Shown: positions 55,501 to 64,000 of the stretch, one piece after another
How the letters are laid out: every line of letters begins with the position of its first letter
Numbering within the stretch: the stretch's first letter is position 1
Origin: Azospirillum ramasamyi
GTDB lineage: Bacteria; Pseudomonadota; Alphaproteobacteria; Azospirillales; Azospirillaceae
Reading direction: 5' to 3'
NCBI RefSeq assembly: GCF_003233655.1
Contig: NZ_CP029836.1
Location: forward strand, 23,982-87,981
DNA: 64,000 bases
The notes under the pieces: generated by a model
What the model saw: only the letters and a program-made list of their open reading frames with translations
Database searches by the model: none
What the model was told of the DNA's origin: nothing
Made by a program: the position numbers and the translations under genes

Positions 55501-55747
55501 GCCCCGCGGTCGATGGCCGCATGGCGTTCGAGGCCGCCACGGCCTCCGGGCCATTGCCACCCTCCTCGGCGTCACCGGCGGCATCGGCCTCGTCGTCCTG
55601 GTCCGGGCCGATCTGCGTCCTCGGCGGGAACAGGATTCCCGTGAGATAGCGGTCGGACGGGCGGTCGGAGATCGTTTCCCCGTCCTCCCCGGGACCGACG
55701 AGGTCCTGGCGGAGCCTGTCGACCACATGCTGTCTGACGTCCTGCAT
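52580..55747 (-). CDS. drmA: DrmA-like helicase
   Basis: This 1055-residue superfamily 2 helicase shows Walker A WFPTGGGKTEAYL (about 424-436), a DEAH-like motif IIQDELHLISG (about 634-644) and GSTATI. The helicase C-domain has LASNMISVGVDIPRLGLMVV and QATSRVGRGR (about 838-880), exactly the DrmA style. An internal zinc-like CPCCGG...CGAADC (about 542-565) and an acidic N-terminal region are present. It is coupled to the DrmB-like gene. It likely pulls DNA through the complex. The operon upstream gene is a UvrD-type helicase 28 bases away. Confidence 0.88.
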   Translation of the reverse strand: MQDVRQHVVDRLRQDLVGPGEDGETISDRPSDRYLTGILFPPRTQIGPDQDDEADAAGDAEEGGNGPEAVAASNAMRPSTAGLSFAVRPEDGSLPAITVRISCGQYCALEDEGDAGSGDAREAGRSPPQWRRVPRSVELRELPLDEDAAEDLDLGASGLPGMSLHVRTSPWNGDVLVTVALSNINELPERPRRKAIEELCVFQVSMEVLPACGSRLLARPVGGRATDEDGEAAALIYRNVAEYAVGHTCSAGWEVRGGEAVRVFTTWLPVATVAATSAEGDAAFAPLRADPSASPLSAEWLAEADDAALVHGLRILTGAYGAWIRRVSGRAEEPSAVPDGLRGQARKHMRRCEQALARMDAGIRLLEADPDVRTAFRLANRAMLIQRRWSEGKTLTWRPFQLAFCLLALASTADPRDGDRETMDLLWFPTGGGKTEAYLLLTGFAIFLRRLRGAAPGHGGGVTVLMRYTLRLLTVQQYQRAAALICACELLRLGRAPSGASAVPPRLREGPPISLGLWVGSASSPNTVKDAVEALAGGGESTPVQLTQCPCCGGELRWAPSPEGDRIWAACGAADCDLGRAMRNLPVWTVDEDVYRELPALLIGTADKFAQIVRERQTGRLFGIGTDFAPPELIIQDELHLISGPLGTMAGVYEVAIDELCSWGGARPKVIGSTATIRRAEDQIRALFDRTAFQFPPPGIDHDNSGFAVADGGAPGRLYVGVTTAGRSAKFTLQAVSASLLQAAADPSLTDAERDPYWTLVAYFNSLRELGGALVLMQDDVVKSVADYARRRNEPPRGSFEQTELTSRVDSSRIPGTLASLNAGAGSPDAVDVVLASNMISVGVDIPRLGLMVVNGQPKGIAEYIQATSRVGRGRVAGLVVSVYNANKARDRSHYETFATWHQALYRDVEATSVTPFAPRARDRALHAPLVAMARHLVPSLRDAPVGVEECEAELEDFVERIVSRARNADPVEEEAVRSFLERKLDEWRARGPLPFYWHDHRRAESLVFSAEKAAELAASNRGTGLAWPTPNSLRSVEASVEFILRKSLKSEDEA

Positions 55748-55775
55748 CGCCTTCCCCTTGCCTCAGCGCCGCGTC

Positions 55776-58565
55776 CTAGCCGTTCCGCACATTGAAGAAC
55801 ACCGCGGGCAGTCCCCCCACCACCGGAACGAGCCAGACGCCCGAGGCGGCATGCGGGGGGACCATCCCGTCCGGCCGGAGCGTTCCGCCCGGAGCCGCGA
55901 CGGCGGTCCGCACGCCCACCAGATGAATGCCGCGGATGCTTCGGGGCGGGGCCGCTCCCTGGCCGTGGAGCTCGCGGCCAATCGCCCACAGGTCCCGCAC
56001 GAAGTCCTGCGACAGGTAGCCAATGGGCTGCCCCTCCGGGCTCCCGGCGTCCTCGTACAGCGCGTAGCCTTCGCCGTCCCCGTCCCTCAGCGCCCTGAGC
56101 GGCACGGTTCTGCCCGCAAGCTGCCACAGGCGCCTCTGCGCCGCCGCCAGCACGTCGGCGCACCGCGAGACGTTGGGGGTGACCTGGGCCAGGGCATCGA
56201 TGTCGCCGTCGAGGCCGACCTCCGCCCTGGCGTTGCGTCCGGTGGAAAAGTTCCACGCCCGCCAGAGCCGCTCCGAGCCCGCGAGTTCGCGGAGCCGAAC
56301 CGAACCGGCGCCGAGCCTGAGCGAGCTCCGCGCGCGCGAGGCGCCGACGAAGAGGACGCGCGCCTCCTCGTCCCAGTCGGCGCTCTCGCCCGTGTCGCCG
56401 AGGCGCGGCAACATGAGCCTGACGTGTTCGGCCTCCCGCCCCTTGGCCCCGTGGATAGTCGACAGCACCGCGCCGCGCCCGCCCTGGTACGGATCCACGA
56501 ATTCCAGCGGCGGAGTGCCTGCCGCAAGCCGCTGCCGGAGCTGGCCGACATCCACGGCGTCCCGGCCGGTGCCGCCGACCGCGCGAAGCCGTTCCCACGC
56601 GCGTTGCGGAGCGACCGACAGAATGGGGGGCCACACCTCCTCCCACAGAGAGTCGAAGCCGCGCCTGGACACGGTGCTGCCCTCGAACCGGGACAGCAGG
56701 GCACCGACCCAGGGGACCACCGCTTCCTGCCGTCCGGTGAGCCGCACCCGGAAGTCGGCTCCGACCTGCCAGAGGTCCGCCGCCGCCGAGAGCATCTCGC
56801 CCCGGGTCCGGAAGAGGATCAGCGTCGACGCCGCCGATACGTCCTGGTTGCGCACCGGCGGAAGGACGCCGTCGGCCGCGTCCTCAATCAGCTCGCGGAC
56901 CCGGGCGTAGCGGGCATCCGGCGCAAGTTCCGCCCGCAGCAGGACCTCTCGCGCCTCGGAGAACAGGCGCCTCAGCGAGGGCGTCCGGGTCCGGTGGTCG
57001 ACATTGATGTGCACGGTGCCGAATCCCAGGGCCGGGTCGTCCTCCAGGAGCGTCTTCAGGGACCGGCAGGCTCCGGGAGGGACGCCACGGTCGCTGTAGC
57101 CGTAGATCGCCTGCGCGCTGTCCTGGAACACGGTCACCCCGCACCGGCGGTCGAGCGCACAAATCAGCGCGTGCACCAGCTCGCGGCGCGACCCGGTCAG
57201 ATCCTGCGCCTCGTCGACAACGAGGTGCTCGATCCCCTCGAGGAACTCGAGGAGCATGGGGTCGCGGGCGCGGAGGAGCGCGAGCGTCTGCCCGACGTTG
57301 GCCTCGTAGCCGCCGGGCGGGGCGGGGCCGTCAGTCTCCGCGAAGGCGTGCCGCAGCCGCCATGAAAGGGAGTCGATCGTCACCACCCTGACTTCGGCGG
57401 CCATGCGCGGATCCGGCAGGAACGTCGCGATCCGGTCGCGGATCTCGCCGACGGCGGCCCGCGTGAAGCTGATCAGCCACACCCGGGTCGGCGAGACCCC
57501 CTCCTCGAGCAGGTGGGCCACCCTCTGGCAGGCGACGCGCGTCTTGCCGCTGCCCGGACCGGCTTCCACGATCATCCGCACGGATGGTCCGGCCACGGCC
57601 ACCCGGCGCTGTCCGGGGTCGGGGGCGGCTTCGGGAGGCGCAGCGTCGGCGGTGTCGAGGCCGAGCCACTCGCCGATGGCAGCCCACGCACCATCCCGTA
57701 GGGACCAGCGGGTCATCGCGTCGTCGAGCGGCCGACCGGCGAGGCACAGGGCCGCGGCCATCTGCCGTGGGAGCGGCACCCCCGTCCGGGACCAGTCCGC
57801 ACAGGCGCCCGCGCCTCCGTGCAGCGCCAGCGCCAGCCAGCCGAGCGCCTCCGGATCCGGCAGGCGCAGAACGGTCGGAACGCCGTCCTGCGGGAGGCTG
57901 AAGGCGGCCGCGGTGTCGCTTCCGGCGACGTAGCCGTAGCCGAAGTCAGGTCCGGCCGCATCCGTGCCGAGAACCCGGATGGCGTCGGGGGCGCAAGGCT
58001 CGCCCATGCGGACGGCCGCGTCCCTCAGCAGGGCGGCGAAGTTCGCGAGCGACGCCTGGGCCCTGGACCCCAGGTTCAGCGTCCTCAGCGTGCTTCGGAA
58101 GCCCGGCTCGCCCAACTCATCCGCTAGGCTCAGCGCGCCGGGCGCCAGCGGGACGTGCCGAACGAAGGAGTCGGGATCACCGCCGTCGGACCGCTCGGTG
58201 GCGCCGTCTTTCGTCCCGTCCGTACCAACCACCGCCGCCGTGTCGGCGGAAACGGCGACCGTCCGGACGGGTCGGCCGACCAGTGCGCTCTCCCCCCCGC
58301 ACCGGAGTTCCGCGATCTCCCCCGCCGCGACCAGTCCCGCCAGAACGGCTTCCGCCCGGGTGCGCACCGCCGCGCCCGAATACCCGCTTCCCGCCGCGGT
58401 TCGGACCAGCCAGTCGATCAGCGTGGACCGCGCCACTGCGCCCCTGGCGCCGACGAGGCGGCGGATGAGGAAAGCCATTCCCCGACGGCAGGGGAGGGCG
58501 CCGGAGTCCGGAATGAGCGCCAGCCGCTCCGCCGCACCGTCCGGAGACAAGGCCGCTATCTTCAT
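55776..58565 (-). CDS. UvrD-type helicase with an N-terminal extension
   Basis: This 929-residue protein. Residues about 1-330 are unrecognised: AFLIRRLVGARGAVARSTLI looks like a wHTH at about 31-100. The helicase core has VEAGPGSGKTRVACQRVAHL (Walker A, about 335), VDEAQDLTGSRRE (about 450) and STIHGAKGREAEHV (motif V), with LFVGASRARSSL as motif VI. It is the first gene of the leftward operon. Two UvrD-like enzymes in one operon beside DrmAB are unusual. It could load or process the DNA that the DrmAB complex handles. Confidence 0.85.
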   Translation of the reverse strand: MKIAALSPDGAAERLALIPDSGALPCRRGMAFLIRRLVGARGAVARSTLIDWLVRTAAGSGYSGAAVRTRAEAVLAGLVAAGEIAELRCGGESALVGRPVRTVAVSADTAAVVGTDGTKDGATERSDGGDPDSFVRHVPLAPGALSLADELGEPGFRSTLRTLNLGSRAQASLANFAALLRDAAVRMGEPCAPDAIRVLGTDAAGPDFGYGYVAGSDTAAAFSLPQDGVPTVLRLPDPEALGWLALALHGGAGACADWSRTGVPLPRQMAAALCLAGRPLDDAMTRWSLRDGAWAAIGEWLGLDTADAAPPEAAPDPGQRRVAVAGPSVRMIVEAGPGSGKTRVACQRVAHLLEEGVSPTRVWLISFTRAAVGEIRDRIATFLPDPRMAAEVRVVTIDSLSWRLRHAFAETDGPAPPGGYEANVGQTLALLRARDPMLLEFLEGIEHLVVDEAQDLTGSRRELVHALICALDRRCGVTVFQDSAQAIYGYSDRGVPPGACRSLKTLLEDDPALGFGTVHINVDHRTRTPSLRRLFSEAREVLLRAELAPDARYARVRELIEDAADGVLPPVRNQDVSAASTLILFRTRGEMLSAAADLWQVGADFRVRLTGRQEAVVPWVGALLSRFEGSTVSRRGFDSLWEEVWPPILSVAPQRAWERLRAVGGTGRDAVDVGQLRQRLAAGTPPLEFVDPYQGGRGAVLSTIHGAKGREAEHVRLMLPRLGDTGESADWDEEARVLFVGASRARSSLRLGAGSVRLRELAGSERLWRAWNFSTGRNARAEVGLDGDIDALAQVTPNVSRCADVLAAAQRRLWQLAGRTVPLRALRDGDGEGYALYEDAGSPEGQPIGYLSQDFVRDLWAIGRELHGQGAAPPRSIRGIHLVGVRTAVAAPGGTLRPDGMVPPHAASGVWLVPVVGGLPAVFFNVRNG

Positions 58566-58820
58566 GATCCGCCCCAGCGCGCTTCAGGTGATGTGTTGCA
58601 CACCTCGTAGTGGTAGCCTCTTAGACTGACTTCCGTCAACGGACAGTCCGGACGGATCTGGAAGCATACTAGGATATGACTGGCCCGGATGCGGAGTCCT
58701 GCGGCGAGCGGCCGCCGGACCGCGGCAATGAATGCGGGCAGAAAGTGCTTGACGCCCCCCTTGGGGCGGGCCGCATTATCGGTTGTCCACGATACCCCGT
58801 TTTTAACTTTCGGCAGATAA
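58566..58820. promoter_or_regulatory. Divergent promoter region of the helicase locus
   Basis: 255 bases lie between the two divergent operons. For the rightward genes, TTGACG at 58745-58750 with CATTAT 19 bases on is a weak candidate; for the leftward operon no convincing pair was found. Control of both arms from one region suggests coordinated expression. Confidence 0.45.
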
Positions 58821-61800
58821 ATGGCGGCGTGCGTCTTCTGCGGTGACTATGCCGGGGCACAGATACAGATGCCCTACGGCTACCTCCCCGGCGTAGGAGA
58901 CCGTGCGCCGGGAGCGGACCTGCCTGTGGGGCTGCCCTGCTGCGCGGAGTGCAAGGAGGTCCTCGACGACGTCGCCATTGGTTCGCTTGAGGGTGCGGCA
59001 CGGTATCTTGGATCTGTCTACCGCGAGGTCTACGCCCATCTGCTCGCCGACTTCAAATGGACCAGAGAGGAGCTGGAAGAGCTTGGCCACTCCCTGCAGT
59101 CGACGATCGAACTCTCGCACCGGGCGCATCTGGAGACGAAGGAACGCGTCGAACACTGCGACCGGGTGGCCGTCCTCGGCCCGGAACTGCCCGAGGAGCT
59201 CCTGGACGACATCGAATACTCCGTTCGGCGGCAGCTTCCGGAGACCGACGCAGGCTCCGGCAACGTGACGGAACAGCATGATGGGCGTCCGGGCCATCCG
59301 CTCCCCGCGTCCGACGGCGTCGCTGGGGACACCAGAGGAACGGGCGAAGCTGCCCACACCACCGCAGCCGTGCCGGAGGCCGAAGTGCGCGGGGCGGCAG
59401 ACGCCTCAATCGCCAGGCAGGCGGCGCCTCCGGCGGGTGCGACCACGCGATGGAGCAGCACCTCGGCGGACGCGGCAGCCGGAAAGGCGGCCACCTCCGG
59501 GACCCGGCGCGCCTCGGAGGCGCCTGCGGCCGACCGGCGCGACAGCATGCGTGATCCATTGGGAAACCGCACAGACGACCCCGCTGCCCATGTGGTCACC
59601 GCCTCCGACCACCGTTCGGCGGAAATCGACCGGCTTCATGGCATGCTGTCCGAGCGGATGCGCTCCCTCCGCGGCGCGCGCGACGGCCTTCCCGTCTTCT
59701 GCTTGGAGCATGGCCTTGATCCGGACGGCCGCGCGCGCGTCGTCTCCCTGGCCGGTGCGGCTGTCCGCAATTTCGGCATCTCACGCTGGTGGCGTGGCCG
59801 CTACCTGCCGCTGCTCGTCGCGGCTTCCGAGACGGGCTACACATACCTGGGAACGGGAACGGATTACTGGCCAAAGCTTGAGGCCGCGTTAGGTGCAGAG
59901 ATCAGCGTGCGCGAGCGACAAGCTCTCTCGATCCTGTTCGAGACGGCCCACCGCGAATACGGAATTCGCCGCCCCGTATCCACTCCCTGGAACCGGGCTT
60001 ACCGGCTCATCGCATGGCCGATCGCGAACGCGGTCGCGCCCATGGAGTTCCACCGGCCTCTCGCCGCCGCTCTGCGGGAGTTTTTCCGCAACCGTCCCGA
60101 GGAGCCCGACGACGCGATTCTGGTCGAGGGGCTTCGAGCGGTTGCACGGACCGGCGGATCGTCGAGGTTCGTCGAGTGGCTCGAGGACGCGCATCTCGCG
60201 GCCGCCGTAACCCGCAGACTCCTCGGCCTGCCCGACGATCTGCGCCGCATTGCACCGGATACCCTGGACCGCGTGCTCGCGGACTTGCAGTCCGACCGGC
60301 TGGCGCGTCTGGACGTAGAGAGGGCGGTCGCGCTGCACGGCGCACGCGGCAGCTCCGGCAGCGCGCGGCTTCCCTCGTTCGGGAAATGCACGCTGCGCCT
60401 CGGCGAAGGGCCGTCGGGAGACCTCGTCCTGTCCCTTGCCGCCCCTCCGCTGCCGGGCGACGCTAAGGAGCAACTGAAGAAGGCCCTGGCGACGCGGGGC
60501 CTGAAGCTGACGCTCTGGGACGGCACGGATCCGGTCGACGCGGGGCAGTTCCTGTCGGGTCTCCCGGTTCCGCTCGCATTCGGGCAGCTTCCGCCTTCCG
60601 GCGCGGCCTTCCTCCCAAGCATCGGCGAGTCGGCGGTCGGCGGATCTCTCGCAAGGCGCCTGGCGGACATGGCGCCCGCCGTAAGCCCACCGCTTCTCTT
60701 CCGCATGAACGCCGGAGCGGCCGCCGAGCAGACCGGGGACACGACGCTTCGGGCAGCGGGGATCTACCGGGTCCTGACCGGTCATATGCCGGAAACCGGC
60801 GTCGCCGGGATAAGGTTCGTCGGCACGGTCGTCGGTCTCAACTGCATGGAGGTTGACGCACAGATTCCGGCGGCCCGTGAATGGATGGCGCGGCGGGGCT
60901 TCCACACCGCGGAGCAGCCGACCGTGGAGATGCTCGGGGGGCTGCCGCTGGGAAGCGGACCGAAGGGCCCGATGTTCGCCGCCGGAATGCCGCTGATGCT
61001 GGTTCCCCGCTTCACCGGTGCCGCCGCGTGGCCGATACGCGTGCGGCAGCCCGGCGCCGGGCCCGGCGAAATGCTGGACGCCGACCGGCCGGTCGCCATC
61101 GTCGATGCGGAGGCTGGGGACCACGTGCTTCTGCTCGAGGGCGCTGGCTGGAAGGAGGAGATCTTCTTCTCCGTCGCCGCTTCGGAGCCTCCCGGCGACG
61201 TCCTGAGCATCGAGGTTGAACCCCCCGAGCCGACCGTCGAAAGCCTCGTCCGGGGCGAACTCGTGTTCCGTCTGCATTCCCCGCTTCCCGTCGAGGCGGT
61301 TGAGGCGACGCTGACGCTGTCGCTGGCCGGAACCGAGTTCGCCCGAGCCGACGACGTGCTGCCCAGACTTCCGGCGGTGGTCGGCCCTGGCTCAGCACTC
61401 CTGCGCCGCCTGTCCACCGCTGCGGACTGGCGGAGCGTGCCGCGAAGCGCCGCGGTTGAACTGGTGCTCAGCCTCGGCGGAATGTGCCGTGCCCAATGGA
61501 CGCTGGGGCGCGAACTGGCCCTCTGCTCCTGGGAGGAGTCGGGGAAGCGCTGGACGGCATCGAACGAGGCCGGACCGCTGATCGTGGCCGCCGTGCCCGC
61601 GGAGTCGCCGCTCTCCGCTCCCGTCCGCGAGGAGGCCACGGAGAGCGTGGGCTACCGCCTTCTGCTGCCGGAGATCGACGGCCTCACCGACCCGAGCAGC
61701 GCCATCTGCGTCGGACCACGGGCCGGAACGCTGCGTGCCTCTGCGCCGACGCTGCCGAAGAGGCTGCTCCGCCAGCCGGACTCGCGGGGCGACGCGCTCG

Positions 61801-62648
61801 GCCTGATCCCGTGTCTGGAGGCACTCCTCTGCTGGGCGGCGGCGGCGGCCGTGCACCCTCTCGCGGACCACCGCCGCCGCACTGTCGTCGCCAGCCTCGA
61901 GGCGGCCGCTGTGGAGCAGCTGTGCGGAGCGGTATGGGCCAGGGCGGAAGCGCGGCTCGCGCCGCTTTCCGGCGACCGGTGGGCCGCCTTCGTTCCGGTG
62001 TGCATGGAGCGCTCGCTCGCCTGTGGCGGCAGCCTTCCGGCCGTGAACGCGGGCGATCAGGCCCGGTTGCAGGCCCAGCTCGAGTCGTGCATGAGACGGG
62101 CCATTCCGGACCTCTGGGAGGCCGATCCCGCAGTCTACGGGGACGACGATCTTGCCATAGCCCTCGACACCGCCGTGATCCAGGCCTACGAGGCGCTTCG
62201 CGAGGCACTCCTTGCCGAAGGACGCGAGGCGTTTGACGACCCCGACACTGGCCACGATGCCGACGCGTGGAGGGAGGCGATCGCCGAGACCCGGGACCGG
62301 CACGAGATGGCTCCTCTCGTAAGCCTGCTCCTGCCATCCGCGAGAGCGGAGGTTCTCCGCGCACCCGACTACACGGCCCTGGCGGCGGCGGATGTGGCCA
62401 CCCTCCTGGAGGAGAGCCACGTCGACCTGCAGGGACGCGGCATGGCGCGCTGGCTTTCCGACGGCGACATCCGCGTCGCCTTCGCCCTGTGGACCGACTC
62501 CCGGTCGGTTCTCCGGAACCCGGGCTGGCGCGAGGCGGCCGTCCGGCTTCTGGCGGACCGGCAGACCGCGCGCGCCGCGCGTTACGCGGCGCTCCGGTTC
62601 CGGGCCTCGCGCACCTTCCCCTTCGTGAGTCCCGACGACGATGCATGA
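58821..62648 (+). CDS. Large protein of unknown function, Cys-cluster N-terminus
   Basis: This 1275-residue protein begins with a possible zinc knuckle (Cys4-x2-Cys7 and PCCAECKEV, Cys40/41/44) and a helical stretch (about 55-130), then a low-complexity Ala/Thr/Gly linker (about 150-265). A longer folded region starts about 270: FGISRWWRGRYLPLLVAASE, then TYLGTGTDYWPKLEAALG. Beta-rich segments and a helical C-terminus with LLLPSARAEVLRAPDYTALA follow. No enzyme motif is recognised. It overlaps the SNF2-type helicase start by eight bases. It may be a scaffold or target-recognition subunit. Confidence 0.8.
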   Translation: MAACVFCGDYAGAQIQMPYGYLPGVGDRAPGADLPVGLPCCAECKEVLDDVAIGSLEGAARYLGSVYREVYAHLLADFKWTREELEELGHSLQSTIELSHRAHLETKERVEHCDRVAVLGPELPEELLDDIEYSVRRQLPETDAGSGNVTEQHDGRPGHPLPASDGVAGDTRGTGEAAHTTAAVPEAEVRGAADASIARQAAPPAGATTRWSSTSADAAAGKAATSGTRRASEAPAADRRDSMRDPLGNRTDDPAAHVVTASDHRSAEIDRLHGMLSERMRSLRGARDGLPVFCLEHGLDPDGRARVVSLAGAAVRNFGISRWWRGRYLPLLVAASETGYTYLGTGTDYWPKLEAALGAEISVRERQALSILFETAHREYGIRRPVSTPWNRAYRLIAWPIANAVAPMEFHRPLAAALREFFRNRPEEPDDAILVEGLRAVARTGGSSRFVEWLEDAHLAAAVTRRLLGLPDDLRRIAPDTLDRVLADLQSDRLARLDVERAVALHGARGSSGSARLPSFGKCTLRLGEGPSGDLVLSLAAPPLPGDAKEQLKKALATRGLKLTLWDGTDPVDAGQFLSGLPVPLAFGQLPPSGAAFLPSIGESAVGGSLARRLADMAPAVSPPLLFRMNAGAAAEQTGDTTLRAAGIYRVLTGHMPETGVAGIRFVGTVVGLNCMEVDAQIPAAREWMARRGFHTAEQPTVEMLGGLPLGSGPKGPMFAAGMPLMLVPRFTGAAAWPIRVRQPGAGPGEMLDADRPVAIVDAEAGDHVLLLEGAGWKEEIFFSVAASEPPGDVLSIEVEPPEPTVESLVRGELVFRLHSPLPVEAVEATLTLSLAGTEFARADDVLPRLPAVVGPGSALLRRLSTAADWRSVPRSAAVELVLSLGGMCRAQWTLGRELALCSWEESGKRWTASNEAGPLIVAAVPAESPLSAPVREEATESVGYRLLLPEIDGLTDPSSAICVGPRAGTLRASAPTLPKRLLRQPDSRGDALGLIPCLEALLCWAAAAAVHPLADHRRRTVVASLEAAAVEQLCGAVWARAEARLAPLSGDRWAAFVPVCMERSLACGGSLPAVNAGDQARLQAQLESCMRRAIPDLWEADPAVYGDDDLAIALDTAVIQAYEALREALLAEGREAFDDPDTGHDADAWREAIAETRDRHEMAPLVSLLLPSARAEVLRAPDYTALAAADVATLLEESHVDLQGRGMARWLSDGDIRVAFALWTDSRSVLRNPGWREAAVRLLADRQTARAARYAALRFRASRTFPFVSPDDDA

Positions 62649-64000
62649 CGACCCTTTCCGGAACCTTGCCGTCGGCGTTCAGGCTCTGCGGAGGCGCGTC
62701 GAGGCCCTGACCCTCGGGATCGGCGGCGCGCTCGGCGTCGCCGCCGATCCGTACCCGCACCAGATCGCGACCGTCCGTCGCATCCTGACCGACACGACGG
62801 TGCGTCACCTGATCGCCGACGAGGTGGGGCTCGGGAAGACCGTGCAGGCGCTGATGGTCCTGAACGCGCTGCGGTGGCAGAACCGGCGCCACCGCGCGGT
62901 GATTCTGGTTCCCGACCGTCTCGTGCGGCAGTGGCAGGACGAGTGCTGGACCCGTTGCCACTGCAAGGCTGCGGTCGTCGGTGAACACGACGACGACGCG
63001 GAGGCGTTCGTCCGGATCGTTCGTCCGCAAAGCCTGCAGTCGGGAGTCTTCCGGCTCCGTCCCGACGTTTTCGACCTTCTCGTCGTTGACGAGCCGCAGA
63101 CCATGCCCGCTTCGGTGCTGGCGGACGTCGAGCGGGCGGCCCCCGACTTCCGTCAGATTCTGCTGCTCTCGGCGACCCCAGGCCTCAACGACCCGGCAAG
63201 GCGCCGTCAGGTCATGAGGATCATCGAACCCGAGCGGACCGGATGCGCGGAACTCCAGGGCAGCGACCCGGAGCAGGCGCTGGCGCTGGCGGAGGAGAGC
63301 GCGCTATCCCGCTTTCCCGGGGCGCGCGATGGGACGGCCGGGGCGGACCTGCAGGCGGCGCTGTTCCGCACGTTCAGCCGGGAGCGCCGGATCATCCGCG
63401 CGCGCCGGGCCGAGTGGGGACGCTACCTGCCGGAGCGGCGCTACGAGCAGGTGTCGGTGCCGCCGCTCTTTGGCGAGGTCGAGCGCGTCCGTCTGGGCAT
63501 GGAGTGGGTGATGCGGACCGGATCGCCGGAGGACGCCCGCTCGGATGCCTGGCGCATGGCTCAGGCGCTTCACCGGGGGCACGGTTCGGCGCGCCAGTCA
63601 ATTGCATCCGCCCGGTCGCGCCGTCCAGACGTCGACGGACGGCTGGCGGGCGCCCTGGAGGCTTCGGCCAGCTCCCCCGGCGACAGCCGGTTCGACGCGC
63701 TGCTCGACACGCTCGCCCGCATCTGGGCGGCCAATCCGTCGGCGCAGGTCATCGTGGTCGCCGGGGACAACCCGACGATCGACTTCATCTCGCAGCGCCT
63801 CCCGAGGTATTTCGGATCGCCGGAGAGCCCGCTGCTGATCGCCACGCTGCGCCGTCCTACTGAGTCGTCGGAAGATGAACGTAAGGACGTCGAGGCGATG
63901 CACGAGCAGCTCGCCGACTTCAGCGCGGGCAGGGCGAAGGTGCTGCTCATCGGCGAGTGGGTCCAGGCGGGCCTGAACCTTCAGTACTTCGCCCGCAACG
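62641..64000 (+). CDS. SNF2-type helicase (partial, runs off the window)
   Basis: The frame starts at ATG 62641, eight bases inside the preceding gene, and is still open at 64000 (453 codons seen). It has the Q-like YPHQIATVRRIL, Walker A ADEVGLGKTVQAL (59-71), LVPDRLVRQWQDEC, DLLVVDEPQTM (about 150-160, DEPQ in place of DEAH) and LLSATPGL, then a second RecA-like domain ending WVQAGLNLQYFARN. It is related to SNF2-family enzymes such as DrmD of DISARM class 1 or DpdE; which is closer cannot be settled without searches. Confidence 0.82.
   Translation, partial: MHDDPFRNLAVGVQALRRRVEALTLGIGGALGVAADPYPHQIATVRRILTDTTVRHLIADEVGLGKTVQALMVLNALRWQNRRHRAVILVPDRLVRQWQDECWTRCHCKAAVVGEHDDDAEAFVRIVRPQSLQSGVFRLRPDVFDLLVVDEPQTMPASVLADVERAAPDFRQILLLSATPGLNDPARRRQVMRIIEPERTGCAELQGSDPEQALALAEESALSRFPGARDGTAGADLQAALFRTFSRERRIIRARRAEWGRYLPERRYEQVSVPPLFGEVERVRLGMEWVMRTGSPEDARSDAWRMAQALHRGHGSARQSIASARSRRPDVDGRLAGALEASASSPGDSRFDALLDTLARIWAANPSAQVIVVAGDNPTIDFISQRLPRYFGSPESPLLIATLRRPTESSEDERKDVEAMHEQLADFSAGRAKVLLIGEWVQAGLNLQYFARN

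Noticed and set aside
53642..58610. Long plus-strand ORFs opposite the DrmA-like and UvrD-type genes
   Set aside because: They mirror high-confidence helicase genes and show only shadow-frame composition.

Overview
The window is GC-rich DNA with dense coding, and it looks like part of a large alphaproteobacterial plasmid. The gene style suggests an Azospirillum-like Rhodospirillales host, but that is inference, because no rRNA or other marker gene is present. Plasmid identity rests on three things: an iteron array followed by a Rep_3-type initiator (about 13650-15853), a ParA-type ATPase with a DUF3102 partner (17442-18858), and a coiled-coil KfrA-like C-terminus running in from the left edge. 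No tRNA, rRNA or CRISPR array was seen.

Layout. 1-13500 is accessory DNA: a DUF3644 protein followed by a J-domain protein, several unknown genes, and a compact cassette of sce7726 / beta-family / sigma-like / small protein / ImmA-IrrE metallopeptidase (7742-11547). 13600-18900 is the replication and partition core, with decayed IS and PLD-like relics between rep and par. 18983-25132 holds a truncated Fic gene, a two-integrase plus excisionase module, and a winged-helix protein. 25940-33298 carries a LuxR-type regulator lacking the phosphoacceptor, an Mrr-like endonuclease, a phosphatase/ADP-ribosylglycohydrolase fusion, a frameshifted resolvase-like gene and a PolB-like 3'-5' exonuclease.

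33393-48112 is a complete 14.7-kb Tn3-family transposon. It has 38-bp terminal inverted repeats and a 5-bp target duplication (cagat), and removing it rejoins a small open reading frame. Its cargo is an OhrR-Ohr-esterase peroxide module, then LysR / RidA / quinone oxidoreductase / HxlR / NmrA / epoxide hydrolase / methyltransferase / SnoaL-like genes. The SnoaL-like gene is itself split by an IS3-family insertion with a 3-bp duplication. Two extra internal copies of the left inverted repeat suggest stepwise growth of the cargo.

48330-64000 (running off the right edge) is the most striking region: a divergent putative defence locus. Leftward are a UvrD-type helicase, a DrmA-like helicase, a DrmB-like DUF1998 protein, a NERD-UvrD helicase and a DarT-like ADP-ribosyltransferase. 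Rightward are a 1275-residue protein with an N-terminal Cys cluster and an overlapping SNF2-type helicase cut by the window edge. DrmA and DrmB are the signature of DISARM, but no methyltransferase or DrmC phospholipase is visible, and the UvrD, NERD and DarT components are not part of the DISARM classes I know. I read it as a DISARM-related but differently built anti-phage or anti-plasmid system.
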